DNA of 64,000 nt from NCBI RefSeq assembly GCF_019429485.1, contig NZ_JAHXZN010000001.1, positions 1,488,001-1,552,000 on the forward strand, written 5' to 3'. Below are positions 48,452 to 56,854 of this stretch, piece by piece. The notes beneath the pieces were generated by a model. The model was not told the origin of the DNA and ran no database searches. It saw only the letters and a list, made by a program, of their open reading frames with translations. A program made the translations under genes and the position numbers. This stretch comes from Sphingomonas citri. Its GTDB lineage: Bacteria; Pseudomonadota; Alphaproteobacteria; Sphingomonadales; Sphingomonadaceae. Each line of letters begins with the position of its first letter. The stretch's first letter is position 1.

Positions 48452-49485
48452 GCCGCGCGTCGCCCGGCGGTGATCGCTGCCAGCTTGGCCTCGGCGATCG
48501 CCAACGACACCCGCCGCATCCCACCCGGCGGGGTCGGTACGACCCGCATGGCGAAGGCCTCTGCGTTGGGACAGTCGCGGGCGACGCCGACGAGATGGTC
48601 GATTGTCAATCCGACGGCGACTGCCAGGCTAGCGAAGTCGGCCGTAGCAAAGGCCAGGCGTGCGATCCCGTGACCGCGGTACTGCCAAGCGGCGTCGCGA
48701 GGATCGGCTACGTCGATCGCCTCTCCATCGCGATCGAGCGTGCGAAGCGTGCCGGCTAATCCATGCGCGACGCGGCCAAGGCGGCGATCGGAGGTGTGCA
48801 CCACACACGTCGCATCGCGGCGCACGCGCAGGCCCGCGCGCGCCGCGTCGTCGACCAGTCGTCCATCCTCTCCGTTCGCCAGCGGCTCGAAGCCGCCGAG
48901 GCTGCGGTAGCTGGCGACACGCAGCCCGAGGTTCGCGCCGCTTGCGTAATGATGCGTTGGCTTTCCCTCCCAATCAACCGGATCGAGTGAGCGTCGCAGC
49001 GCGTGAAGCGCGTCGTAATAGGCCTCCAGGCGGTCCAGCAACGGGTTCGACCGAGTGACGGTCCGCACCACCTTTCCAGCCACTACATCAGCCTGGCGCA
49101 AGCCGGCCGCTATCGTCTGCAGCCAGTCGCGCGAAGGGATGCTATCCGCGTCCGTCGTGAGCAGTACGCCCCCACCGTCCAGGCTGCGGTCGCCCAGCAT
49201 CATGGCACGGTGCCGTGCGCGGCCCGCGTTTGCGTCGGGTGCTGCCACCTCCTCGACGATCACCGGCATCGAGGCGTTGGCCGCATAGTCGCGCACCAAG
49301 GCGAGGCTTGCGTCATCGCAGCTATCGAGCAACACGCAAAGCCTAGGAGCAATGCCCACTCGCTCCAGCCGCTCTAAAGCGACAAAAAGTTGGGGGAGCA
49401 CGGCAGCTTCGTTCCGGACGGGCACGCAGATGGCGAGCGGAAGCGCCTTTGCACGCGACGCAGACGTAGGATTGATCTCGCTCAC
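48448..49485 (-). CDS. Family 2 glycosyltransferase (cassette gene 1)
   Basis: A 345-residue GT-A glycosyltransferase. Marks are the nucleotide-binding start LPLAICVPVRNEAAVLPQLF, the DxD-type LLTTDADSIPSRDWLQ near residue 114, GANLGLRVASYRSLGGF and the acceptor-side GEDGRLVDDA. GTG 49485 is the start, with a weak upstream AGGTAA. The enzyme should transfer a sugar from a nucleotide donor to an unknown acceptor. It is the first gene of the overlapping GT2, ACAD-like, PIG-L, methyltransferase cassette. Confidence 0.88.
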   Translation of the reverse strand: MSEINPTSASRAKALPLAICVPVRNEAAVLPQLFVALERLERVGIAPRLCVLLDSCDDASLALVRDYAANASMPVIVEEVAAPDANAGRARHRAMMLGDRSLDGGGVLLTTDADSIPSRDWLQTIAAGLRQADVVAGKVVRTVTRSNPLLDRLEAYYDALHALRRSLDPVDWEGKPTHHYASGANLGLRVASYRSLGGFEPLANGEDGRLVDDAARAGLRVRRDATCVVHTSDRRLGRVAHGLAGTLRTLDRDGEAIDVADPRDAAWQYRGHGIARLAFATADFASLAVAVGLTIDHLVGVARDCPNAEAFAMRVVPTPPGGMRRVSLAIAEAKLAAITAGRRAA

Positions 49486-49654
49486 TTACCTGAATTAGCG
49501 GCATCGCGGACGCGTTACGTTGATCTTGATCAGGTTGTAAGGCCGCTTGCTCCGGCGGGCAGCAGAAGCAGCTTGGAGCACAACGCGGCGGCGCTGGAGC
49601 TCCTCTCAATCATGCGATCGAGCTAACTATAAGAGGGCATCTCGCCTTCCTCGG

Positions 49655-49722
49655 GCATGACCCAGAATCGGTCACTCAGGGCCACCTGGCGCCCTCCCAT
49701 CTTCGGACACTTGTTCATCTTG
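49655..49722 (+). repeat. Dispersed intergenic repeat, copy 15 (core only)
   Basis: ATGACCCAGAATCGGTCACT, CAGGGCCACCTGGCGCCCTC and CATCTTCGGACACTTGTTCA. The middle is nearly identical to copy 4 at 11.2 kb. The minus-strand frame is open (M-N-K-C-P-K-M-G...L-S-D-R-F-W-V). The rest of the gap 49486-49769 shows nothing else. Confidence 0.8.
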
Positions 49723-49769
49723 AGGCTTCAGGACCAGCTGGCGTCGGCGCCATAAGGCAACGCGGCTGA

Positions 49770-50903
49770 TCAAATCGCTCGTGCTTGTGCAACCCCCACC
49801 AGAGAGTCCGCCGAGCCGTAGTAGAGGAACCACTCGCCTCTGAACGGCACCAGACCCTCAATGAAGGTGGTGCCTGCCTGATACTGCCCGGTGCGCTCCC
49901 AAGGCAGAGCGGGACTAAAGAACGGCTCGTCCGACCGCGACAGCACGTGTGTCAGATCGGCGGGATCAAGCACCGCCATGCCTCCGGCGTACTCGAAGGG
50001 CGAGCGGGACCGATCGCCGCCTTCGTTAGCGTTCCTACCGTTATAGAGCACGACGACGCCAGCCTCGGTGAGGATGGGTGGCGGCCCTACCTCGGCCAAC
50101 GAACTGTCGAACCGTCCCTTGCGTGGCGCCATGACGACCTTCAGTACGCCCGGCGACGCCTCGAGCGGAGTCCAGCGGACGAGATCGTCGGAATGGGCGG
50201 CGTGGATCGCGCCCTCGCCGAACAGCATCCAATATCGGCCGTTGAGACGCACAGCGACCATGCGGCCGTCCCGAACCTCGTGAACGACGGCGGCCGACTT
50301 GGTTCGGAAGTCCTCGTAACCCGTGCCCGCGAAGGCAGACCCATGTTTGTGCCAAAACATGAGATCGCGCGACGTCGCGACGCCGATGCGCGTCGTTCGA
50401 CGGTTGAATTGGGTGTAGGTGCAGACGAAGGTGCCGTTGTCACGTGCTGCCAGCCGCGGATCCTCGCACCCGCCATCCCATTCGGCTTCGCGCTGGTCGT
50501 CCTTGGCTGGAAAAAGCACCGGGCTCGGCAGCGACTCGAACGTCAGGCCGTCCACGCTTCGCGCGAGACCCAACCTTGAGGTGTGCCCTCCGACCTTCAT
50601 GATCCCTGTGTCGTCTTCCGCCCGGAACATAACGTACACCGCATCATCCATCACGATGGCGGCAGGGTTGAAGGTGTGCAGCGCTCGCCATCGTATCGGG
50701 GCGTCGCGCATTGGACAGTGGAACACAGCCGACGGGTCGGGACGGAGGATCGGCTGAGCCCGAGCGACGCGCTTGAAGTTGGGGCCGATACCCGCGGTCC
50801 CTCGTGACTCTGCGGCGAGAACGCGTGGCGAGGCCAGCAGTGGAAGCGAGGCCAGCGCGGTCAAGACCGATCGGCGCCCTAGCCCGTCTCCCGTCAAAGT
50901 CAT
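49770..50903 (-). CDS. GH130 family glycosidase/phosphorylase, Tat-exported
   Basis: A 377-residue enzyme. The N-terminus has a twin-arginine signal (GRRSVLTALASLPLLASP), so it is probably exported folded. The body is a five-bladed propeller with the GH130 signature DGGCEDPRLAA near residue 146; other marks are FNPAAIVMDDAVYVMFRAED, TSRDLMFWHKHG and VLYNGRNANEGG. The exported subset of this family includes beta-1,2-mannosidases that release mannose. GGGAGCGGG precedes ATG 50903. It lies 37 bp downstream of FecR on the same strand, so it belongs to the sugar-acquisition locus. Confidence 0.87.
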   Translation of the reverse strand: MTLTGDGLGRRSVLTALASLPLLASPRVLAAESRGTAGIGPNFKRVARAQPILRPDPSAVFHCPMRDAPIRWRALHTFNPAAIVMDDAVYVMFRAEDDTGIMKVGGHTSRLGLARSVDGLTFESLPSPVLFPAKDDQREAEWDGGCEDPRLAARDNGTFVCTYTQFNRRTTRIGVATSRDLMFWHKHGSAFAGTGYEDFRTKSAAVVHEVRDGRMVAVRLNGRYWMLFGEGAIHAAHSDDLVRWTPLEASPGVLKVVMAPRKGRFDSSLAEVGPPPILTEAGVVVLYNGRNANEGGDRSRSPFEYAGGMAVLDPADLTHVLSRSDEPFFSPALPWERTGQYQAGTTFIEGLVPFRGEWFLYYGSADSLVGVAQARAI

Positions 50904-50940
50904 GCCCGCTCCCTTCTAGTTGAACCTGCCCAGCGCAGCG

Positions 50941-51834
50941 TCAGCTCGCGATTAGCTTGCCGCCGGGAACGGCGGCAGAGCGTCGACCAAGAACCACCTG
51001 GCTCGCGTCGCGCCTGAGCACCTGCAGATCAAAGTAGGTGCTCAGCGCCGCGCTCACGGCGTCGACGTCTCCGGCGCGGAAGACGCCGCTGATCTGAGCG
51101 TGCTGCAGCTCGGGCTCTGCCACGACGATCTTGGTGGCCGAGTAGCGATTGACCTCAGCAAGCGCGTCGAAGAGCGTCAGCCCGCTCAGGTCGACGAGCC
51201 GGCGCTGCCACGCCAGCGCGGCATCCAGGCGCACGCGGACCGGCCTGCTCAGCGACCCTCCTGAGAGCCTTACCTGCTCTCCAGGAGCCGTAAGTTGCCT
51301 GTCCTGCTCGCGACGGTCATCCGCGGCTTCGACGAGCACCTTGCCGTGCATCAGCGTCACGGCCGTTCGGCCAGGCAGGGCCACCACGTCGAACGCGGTG
51401 CCGAGCGCAGTCACGCTCATCCCGCGCGCCTTGACCCGGAACGGTTTGGACGCGTCATGCGCCACGCTGAACTGCGCCTCGCCCCTGACCAGGTCCAGCT
51501 CGCGTCCGAACCAACCAAGCCTGACGCGCACCGCAGTACCGGTATTCATCCGAACCACGCTACCGTCGGCGAGTGCCACCTGACGCATCTGGCCCACTTG
51601 GGTCTCGTACAACTCGGTGCTCGGATGCATTACGAGGACCGCCACGGCAGCCGCTGCGGCCAGCGCGCCGCCCAGTGACCATCGGTTCACGGCAGCGTGT
51701 CGCCACCTTGCTGCACGGCGCAGCCTAATCTGCTCCGCAGCGGCGTACTCGCGTGCTTCGCGGACGACCGCGCTTCCGCGCAGGCCTTCGAGCGCTTGCC
51801 AGATCGGATCGTCGTCCACAGGTCCTGTGCTCAT
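50941..51834 (-). CDS. FecR-type anti-sigma factor / signal transducer
   Basis: A 297-residue inner-membrane protein with a cytoplasmic N-terminus (residues 1-50), one membrane segment (WSLGGALAAAAAVAVLVM) and a periplasmic FecR domain (VRMNTGTAVRVRLGWFGREL; SVTALGTAFDVVAL; TLMHGKVLVEA) plus a C-terminal STN-like secretin fold (LFDALAEVNRYSATKIVVAE). It relays the ligand-loaded state of a TBDT to the sigma factor. ATG 51834 overlaps the sigma-factor stop as ATGA. The cognate receptor is the STN-bearing TBDT at 52552. Confidence 0.9.
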   Translation of the reverse strand: MSTGPVDDDPIWQALEGLRGSAVVREAREYAAAEQIRLRRAARWRHAAVNRWSLGGALAAAAAVAVLVMHPSTELYETQVGQMRQVALADGSVVRMNTGTAVRVRLGWFGRELDLVRGEAQFSVAHDASKPFRVKARGMSVTALGTAFDVVALPGRTAVTLMHGKVLVEAADDRREQDRQLTAPGEQVRLSGGSLSRPVRVRLDAALAWQRRLVDLSGLTLFDALAEVNRYSATKIVVAEPELQHAQISGVFRAGDVDAVSAALSTYFDLQVLRRDASQVVLGRRSAAVPGGKLIAS

Positions 51835-52358
51835 CGGTCGCCGCCATTCGCTTCGCGCATCCGTCGGCGGCAGTGCTCCAGAGCGGCCCGGACGTGCTTC
51901 TCAACCATAGAGACGGACAGGCCGAGCATTTCCGCAATCTCCGCATGCGATCGGCCATCGAAGCGAAAGAGGACCAGTGCGGCCCGTCGCTTCTCGGGCA
52001 GCTCCTTCAGCGCATTCTCCAGGACGGCAAGCTGCTGACGCGACGAGAGCACCTGCCATGCGTCGGGCTCGTCGGCGGCCACGTTCTCGTCCATGTCGCC
52101 GGCGTAGATGGCCCTCGTGACGGCGGCACGCCCGCGATCGCGCACGAGGTTCGTCGCGACGGTGTGCAGGAAGGCGCCCTCGTCGCGGATCGGTGCACGT
52201 TCGCTCGCGCTGGCCAGCCGCACGTACGCGTCCTGGACGACGTCCTCTGCCTCCTGCGCGCCCATCCTTCGGCGAACGGACGCGAGCAGGCGCTTGTACA
52301 GGCCGCGCTCCTCGAACGACGCCGTCGCCATTTCGCGTGCTGTCGGCGCCTTCGCCAC
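51831..52358 (-). CDS. ECF sigma factor, FecI type
   Basis: A 175-residue sigma factor with region 2 (AEDVVQDAYVRLASAS, residues 37-52) and region 4 (LPEKRRAALVLFRFDGRSHA; EIAEMLGLSVSMVEKHVRAA, the DNA-binding helix-turn-helix). GTG 52358 follows GAGAGG. It is controlled by the co-transcribed FecR protein and should direct transcription of the divergent receptor gene and possibly of its own operon. No conserved ECF promoter could be fixed by eye in 52359-52551. Confidence 0.9.
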   Translation of the reverse strand: MAKAPTAREMATASFEERGLYKRLLASVRRRMGAQEAEDVVQDAYVRLASASERAPIRDEGAFLHTVATNLVRDRGRAAVTRAIYAGDMDENVAADEPDAWQVLSSRQQLAVLENALKELPEKRRAALVLFRFDGRSHAEIAEMLGLSVSMVEKHVRAALEHCRRRMREANGGDR

Positions 52359-52551
52359 AGACGTCCTCTCTCGTTGTGTTTTCGCGGACGGACCATAGGG
52401 ATCAGGCCGCTGTCAACGGATATCGTAAGATCAATTATTTTTGTTGCAGCGATTACGGGTCGGCTCACGTCGTCCGTCAAACAAGTCAGGCGCAACGGCG
52501 CACGGCATGGTCGATCCGCAACCGCGGAAGGCCTGTGGGAGGGGAGAGATC

Positions 52552-55500
52552 ATGAGGCGCAATGCAGTGCGGTTGCTCGTAACCGCTTCGGCGATCGTCA
52601 TAGCCGGGACGAACACCGTGTCCGCACAGACGGCGGGTACCACGGCTCAGTCACTTGCCCCACTGGGCAGCATCCTGAAGCAGTTGGCACGGCAGAATGG
52701 CCTACAGATCCTGTTCGCCGACGACGATGTCGCCGGCAAGATGGCACGGCTGCCGGCCTCGCCTGCTGCTCCTGTCGAGGCGCTTGAACGAGTACTTGCC
52801 GGAAGCGGGCTGACCGCCACGGCGGCGGGGCATAACACCTTCGTCATTCGCGGCGCGCCGCGGCGCACCGTCGCCATGCGCATCAGCCAGCAGGTGCCTG
52901 CCGCGGCGACTCCCGCACCCGCATCACCGATTGCGGCGCCTGCGGAGCAGGTTGGTAGCGTCGTGGAGGACGAGCCCGTCGCCGACATCGTTGTCACCGG
53001 CATCCGCGCGTCGCAGGCGCGATCGATCGAAGTGAAGCGGAATGCCGACAGCGTCGTCGAGGCGATCAGCGCGCAGGACATCGGCAAGCTGCCGGACGTC
53101 ACGATCTCCGACTCTCTCCAGCGCGTGCCGGGGGTCCAGATCAGGCGCGACGCCGGCGAGGGCGCCTCGGTGAACATCCGCGGGCTTCCGCAGGTCACGA
53201 CGCTGCTGAACGGCGAGCAGTTCCTCGGCGCAGCGTCGGTCACCACGGTGCAGCCGAACTTCACCGACATCCCGTCGCAGCTTTTCTCAGGCGCGACTGT
53301 CTTCAAGTCGCCGACCGCCTCACTTCAGCAGGCCGGTCTGTCCGGCACGGTCGACCTGCTGACGCGACGCCCGTTCGACCTGAAGAAGGGCCTGACCGTG
53401 GCCGCAGCCGCGGAGGGTCAGTACGGTGACCGGACCGAGCGCTGGAACCCATCCTTTAACGGGCTGGTGTCGTACAACAGCGGCCGCTTCGGCTTCCTCG
53501 CATCGGCGGCGTACAGCGACCTGGATCTGTCGAACAGCCTGCAGGGCATCCGCGATGCGGGCGTCAACATACGCAATGAGTTCGGGAGGGGGCCGGCCAA
53601 CGGCTCGCCCGCTCTTCCCGGCGACTTCGCCGTGGGAAACAACGGCGTCAATCGGGGCACTCCGGTCCGCGACGCCACCGGAGCGCTGCTCGGCTACGAC
53701 CTGAACGGCGATGGCGACGCCAACGACACCTACCTGACGCCCGGATCGCACGCGTCCTGGACGCGCATCACCAGCCGCCAGCGGTTCGGCGCCAATGCGT
53801 CGTTCCAGTTCCAGTTCAACGACTCGCTCCGGCTGACCGCCGACGGCTTCTACACGCGGCAGCTACAGTATGATCGCACCTCGGGCACGCTGTTCGAGCC
53901 GGTGGACTCGCAGACCGCTCCCTTCGTGCCGACCGCTTCGCGCGACACCGGCGCGCAGGTCTCGCAGGTGGTCAACCTGGGCGGAGGCCAGACCGAGCGG
54001 CGGCTGTTCAACCTCAACACGATCCAGAGCTACCTCTACGACCAGCCCAACTTCGACAGCTACTCCGAAACGTTCCGCATCAAGACGGAATCGCAGAATT
54101 ACAATCTCCAGCTCGACTGGCAGGGTGACGGCATCAAGGCCACCGCGCGCGCCATCTACGGCAAGGCGACCCGTCGGCTCGATCAATCCTACGCGCAGTT
54201 CAGCCTGACGGACGGCTTTCAGTGGGCGTATCAGGGGGTCGGCAACTACCCGGCGTCAGACGGTGGCGACCGGCGCTTCAACCCGACCGGCTACCGGGTC
54301 TACAGCCAGAAGGCGACGATCGACTACACCAGCGGGCTGCCGGTCTACACCTTCCCGCAGACTTTCCTCGACCAGACGCAGGACGCCTCCCGCTACGGTC
54401 TGAAGACGCTCACCTCGCAGAATAACCTTCGCCAGAACGGCGACCTGTGGGCACTCCGCGGTGATCTCGAGTGGGAGCCCAGCAACGAACTGCGGATCAA
54501 GGCCGGCGGCCGCTACGGAGAGCGCAGCGTCGACCAGTTCTCGTTCGAGCGGATGTCACCCCGCTACGCCGGGAACACCGACAATCCGCAGAACCCTGCC
54601 GCGGGCTGTCTGATCAAGTGGAAGGCGTTCGACGTCAACATGAACAACCCGGCATGTCGGGTGCTCGACGCGCAGGGCAACGCCTACACGGCCGGCCTGA
54701 CGCGGCAGCTGAACGATCCCGCGTTCCGGGACAACCTTAAGCAGGTGAAGCTGCCGGCCAAGGGCACCCCCACGGTGTGGGTGCTTGACCCCAAAGCGAT
54801 GGACGACGCAGCGGCCTTCCACGAGGCGCTCTACCCCGGGAGCCGCGAGAACGTGAACCCCGCGGACTCGTTCTCGATCGATCTGCGGCAGATCTCCGGG
54901 TACGTCGAGGTAGTCGGCGAGGGCGAGCTCGCCGGCCTGCCATTCCGGGCAAACGGCGGCATCCGCGTCGTCAACACGCGCTTCAAGGTTCGGCAGAATA
55001 TCGTCGGCGCGCCGCAGCCCTATGGCGTCTCCGGCGTGGACGCGGGCGACATCTTCACGGACCGTGACTTCACAGACATCCTGCCCGCGTTCAACATCGC
55101 GCTGGACGTCACGGACAAACTCCGAGCTCGCGCAGCGTTCGCGAAGACCATGACGCTGCTCGACTTCTCGCAGTGGGGTGGCGGGCTCAACGTCAACTAC
55201 GCGATCGATACGACCTTCAACCCGCCGATCTTCGCGGCGAACGGCGCTACCTCGCGGGGGAATCCGCAGCTCGACCCGTGGCGCGCCGACAATGTCGAGG
55301 CCAGTCTCGAATACTATACGGGCCGTTCCAGCCTTGTCGCCGCCGGCGCCTTCTACATCAGCGTGGATAGCTTCATCGCGAACGCCACCATCAACCGCGA
55401 CGACCTGCCCGACAACGACGGCGTGATCCGCCGCACGGTCCCGGTGAACACGGTCGTCCAGGGTGCGGGCGGAACGCTGAAGGGCATCGAGCTGTCCGCG

Positions 55501-55947
55501 CGCCAGTCGCTGGGCGACTATGGCGTGGACGGACCGCTCGGCGGCTTCGGCCTCGACGCCAACTACACGCTGTCGCTCGGAAGGACCGGCCGGGTCGATC
55601 TCGCGGGTGACGACCAGCCGTTTCAGGACAACTCGAAGCATCAGATCAACGCGGCGCTCTGGTACGAGAAGTACGGTTTCCAGGCGCGTATCGCTTACAA
55701 CTACCGCTCGAAGCGCCTCGTCTCGTCCGACTACAACGGCATCGTCGGCCTGGCGCTATACCAGCGCCCCACTCAGTACCTCGACGCGTCCGTCTCCTAC
55801 GACGTGTTACCCAACATCACGCTGTACGGCCAGGCCTCGAACCTCAGCGGCGAGACCGAGCGCTACTATCTGACCTTCCCGGACCAGGCGATGTACCAGA
55901 ACATCTACGAGCGCCGCTTCACGGCGGGTGTCAGGGCTCGCTTCTGA
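52552..55947 (+). CDS. TonB-dependent receptor with STN signalling domain
   Basis: A 1131-residue transducing receptor. ATG 52552 follows GGGGAGAG. Order of parts: signal peptide (NAVRLLVTASAIVIAGTNTV, cleaved near SAQ), STN domain at residues 30-100 (LGSILKQLARQNGLQILFAD; LERVLAGSGLTATA), a Pro/Ala linker, TonB box (DIVVTGIRAS), plug (SVVEAISAQDIGKLPDVTIS; LQRVPGVQIRRDAGEGASVN) and barrel ending RFTAGVRARF. The STN domain and the adjacent FecI/FecR pair show cell-surface signalling. The ISAQDIGKLPD plug is the Caulobacter-type class linked to carbohydrates, in keeping with the GH130 and sugar-enzyme neighbours. Confidence 0.93.
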   Translation: MRRNAVRLLVTASAIVIAGTNTVSAQTAGTTAQSLAPLGSILKQLARQNGLQILFADDDVAGKMARLPASPAAPVEALERVLAGSGLTATAAGHNTFVIRGAPRRTVAMRISQQVPAAATPAPASPIAAPAEQVGSVVEDEPVADIVVTGIRASQARSIEVKRNADSVVEAISAQDIGKLPDVTISDSLQRVPGVQIRRDAGEGASVNIRGLPQVTTLLNGEQFLGAASVTTVQPNFTDIPSQLFSGATVFKSPTASLQQAGLSGTVDLLTRRPFDLKKGLTVAAAAEGQYGDRTERWNPSFNGLVSYNSGRFGFLASAAYSDLDLSNSLQGIRDAGVNIRNEFGRGPANGSPALPGDFAVGNNGVNRGTPVRDATGALLGYDLNGDGDANDTYLTPGSHASWTRITSRQRFGANASFQFQFNDSLRLTADGFYTRQLQYDRTSGTLFEPVDSQTAPFVPTASRDTGAQVSQVVNLGGGQTERRLFNLNTIQSYLYDQPNFDSYSETFRIKTESQNYNLQLDWQGDGIKATARAIYGKATRRLDQSYAQFSLTDGFQWAYQGVGNYPASDGGDRRFNPTGYRVYSQKATIDYTSGLPVYTFPQTFLDQTQDASRYGLKTLTSQNNLRQNGDLWALRGDLEWEPSNELRIKAGGRYGERSVDQFSFERMSPRYAGNTDNPQNPAAGCLIKWKAFDVNMNNPACRVLDAQGNAYTAGLTRQLNDPAFRDNLKQVKLPAKGTPTVWVLDPKAMDDAAAFHEALYPGSRENVNPADSFSIDLRQISGYVEVVGEGELAGLPFRANGGIRVVNTRFKVRQNIVGAPQPYGVSGVDAGDIFTDRDFTDILPAFNIALDVTDKLRARAAFAKTMTLLDFSQWGGGLNVNYAIDTTFNPPIFAANGATSRGNPQLDPWRADNVEASLEYYTGRSSLVAAGAFYISVDSFIANATINRDDLPDNDGVIRRTVPVNTVVQGAGGTLKGIELSARQSLGDYGVDGPLGGFGLDANYTLSLGRTGRVDLAGDDQPFQDNSKHQINAALWYEKYGFQARIAYNYRSKRLVSSDYNGIVGLALYQRPTQYLDASVSYDVLPNITLYGQASNLSGETERYYLTFPDQAMYQNIYERRFTAGVRARF

Positions 55948-56019
55948 TGCGTCTGCTGGGGGAGCAACCATGGCCGCATGCCGGCCCCTTCCAACATCGA
56001 CTGCGAGGACGATCGACCT

Positions 56020-56853
56020 ATGATGGACAGACGTACCTTCATCGGCGCCACGGCCGCCCTTGCGGCGGCGCCGGCAGCCGCACGGAAGGCCGAACATGCG
56101 GTCGGCCTGCAGCTCTACACTCTGCGGACCCTCTTCGAGCCTAACCCCGTCGGTACGCTCGAGAAGGTTGCGCGGATCGGCTACCGCGAGGTCGAGTATG
56201 GCGGCGGCGGGTACGACCGCATGGACCACGCCATGCTTCGGCGGACCATGGACAGGCTGGGTCTGCGCGCGCCATCGATCCACGTCGGTATCGAGGGCAT
56301 TCGGGAGAACTTCGCCGCCTCGGTGACGATGGCGCGTGCGCTCGGCGCCGACACGCTGATCCTTGCCAGCGTCGACTTTGCCTCGCGAACCGACGAGGGA
56401 TGGAAGAAGGCGGTCGAACTCATGAACCGCCGTGCCAGGGAGCTGCAGGCGCAGGGGCTGAGCTTCGCCTACCACAACCACGATTGGGAGTTCACCGACC
56501 GATCGGGGGGCATGCCGCTGTTCGACTACCTCGTCGCGAACGGCGACCCGTCGCTCGTCAAGCTGGAGCTCGACGTCTTCTGGGCGATTAAGGCGGGGCG
56601 CGAACCGGAGGCCATCGTCCGCCGCGTGCCTGGACGCATCTACGCATATCACGTCAAAGACATGACCGCCGCTGGCGCGATGACCAGCGTAGGTCTCGGC
56701 AACCTCGACTATGCCAAGCTGTTCAAGCTCAATCGAGCGGCCGGCGTCCGGCACTTCTACGTCGAAAATGACCGCAGCCCTGCCCCTTTCCTGCCTGACG
56801 TCACGACAAGCTACGGCAACGTTCGACGGCTGCTGCGGCAGGCCGGAGCCTGA
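56020..56853 (+). CDS. Sugar phosphate isomerase/epimerase family TIM barrel, exported
   Basis: A 277-residue protein with a signal peptide (MMDRRTFIGATAALAAAPAA, probably Tat) and a xylose-isomerase-like TIM barrel: HAVGLQLYTLRTLFE, VEYGGGGYDRM, SIHVGIEGIREN, LSFAYHNHDWEFTD, LVKLELDVFWAIKAGR and AYHVKDM. The Glu/His/Asp metal ligands of the family are present in these blocks. ATG 56020 or 56023 may be used. In sphingomonad and Bacteroidetes loci such proteins accompany GMC oxidoreductases and act on 3-keto sugars (family knowledge). The gene is followed 2 bp later by the GMC gene, so they form an operon with the receptor. Confidence 0.85.
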   Translation: MMDRRTFIGATAALAAAPAAARKAEHAVGLQLYTLRTLFEPNPVGTLEKVARIGYREVEYGGGGYDRMDHAMLRRTMDRLGLRAPSIHVGIEGIRENFAASVTMARALGADTLILASVDFASRTDEGWKKAVELMNRRARELQAQGLSFAYHNHDWEFTDRSGGMPLFDYLVANGDPSLVKLELDVFWAIKAGREPEAIVRRVPGRIYAYHVKDMTAAGAMTSVGLGNLDYAKLFKLNRAAGVRHFYVENDRSPAPFLPDVTTSYGNVRRLLRQAGA

Positions 56854-56854
56854 C

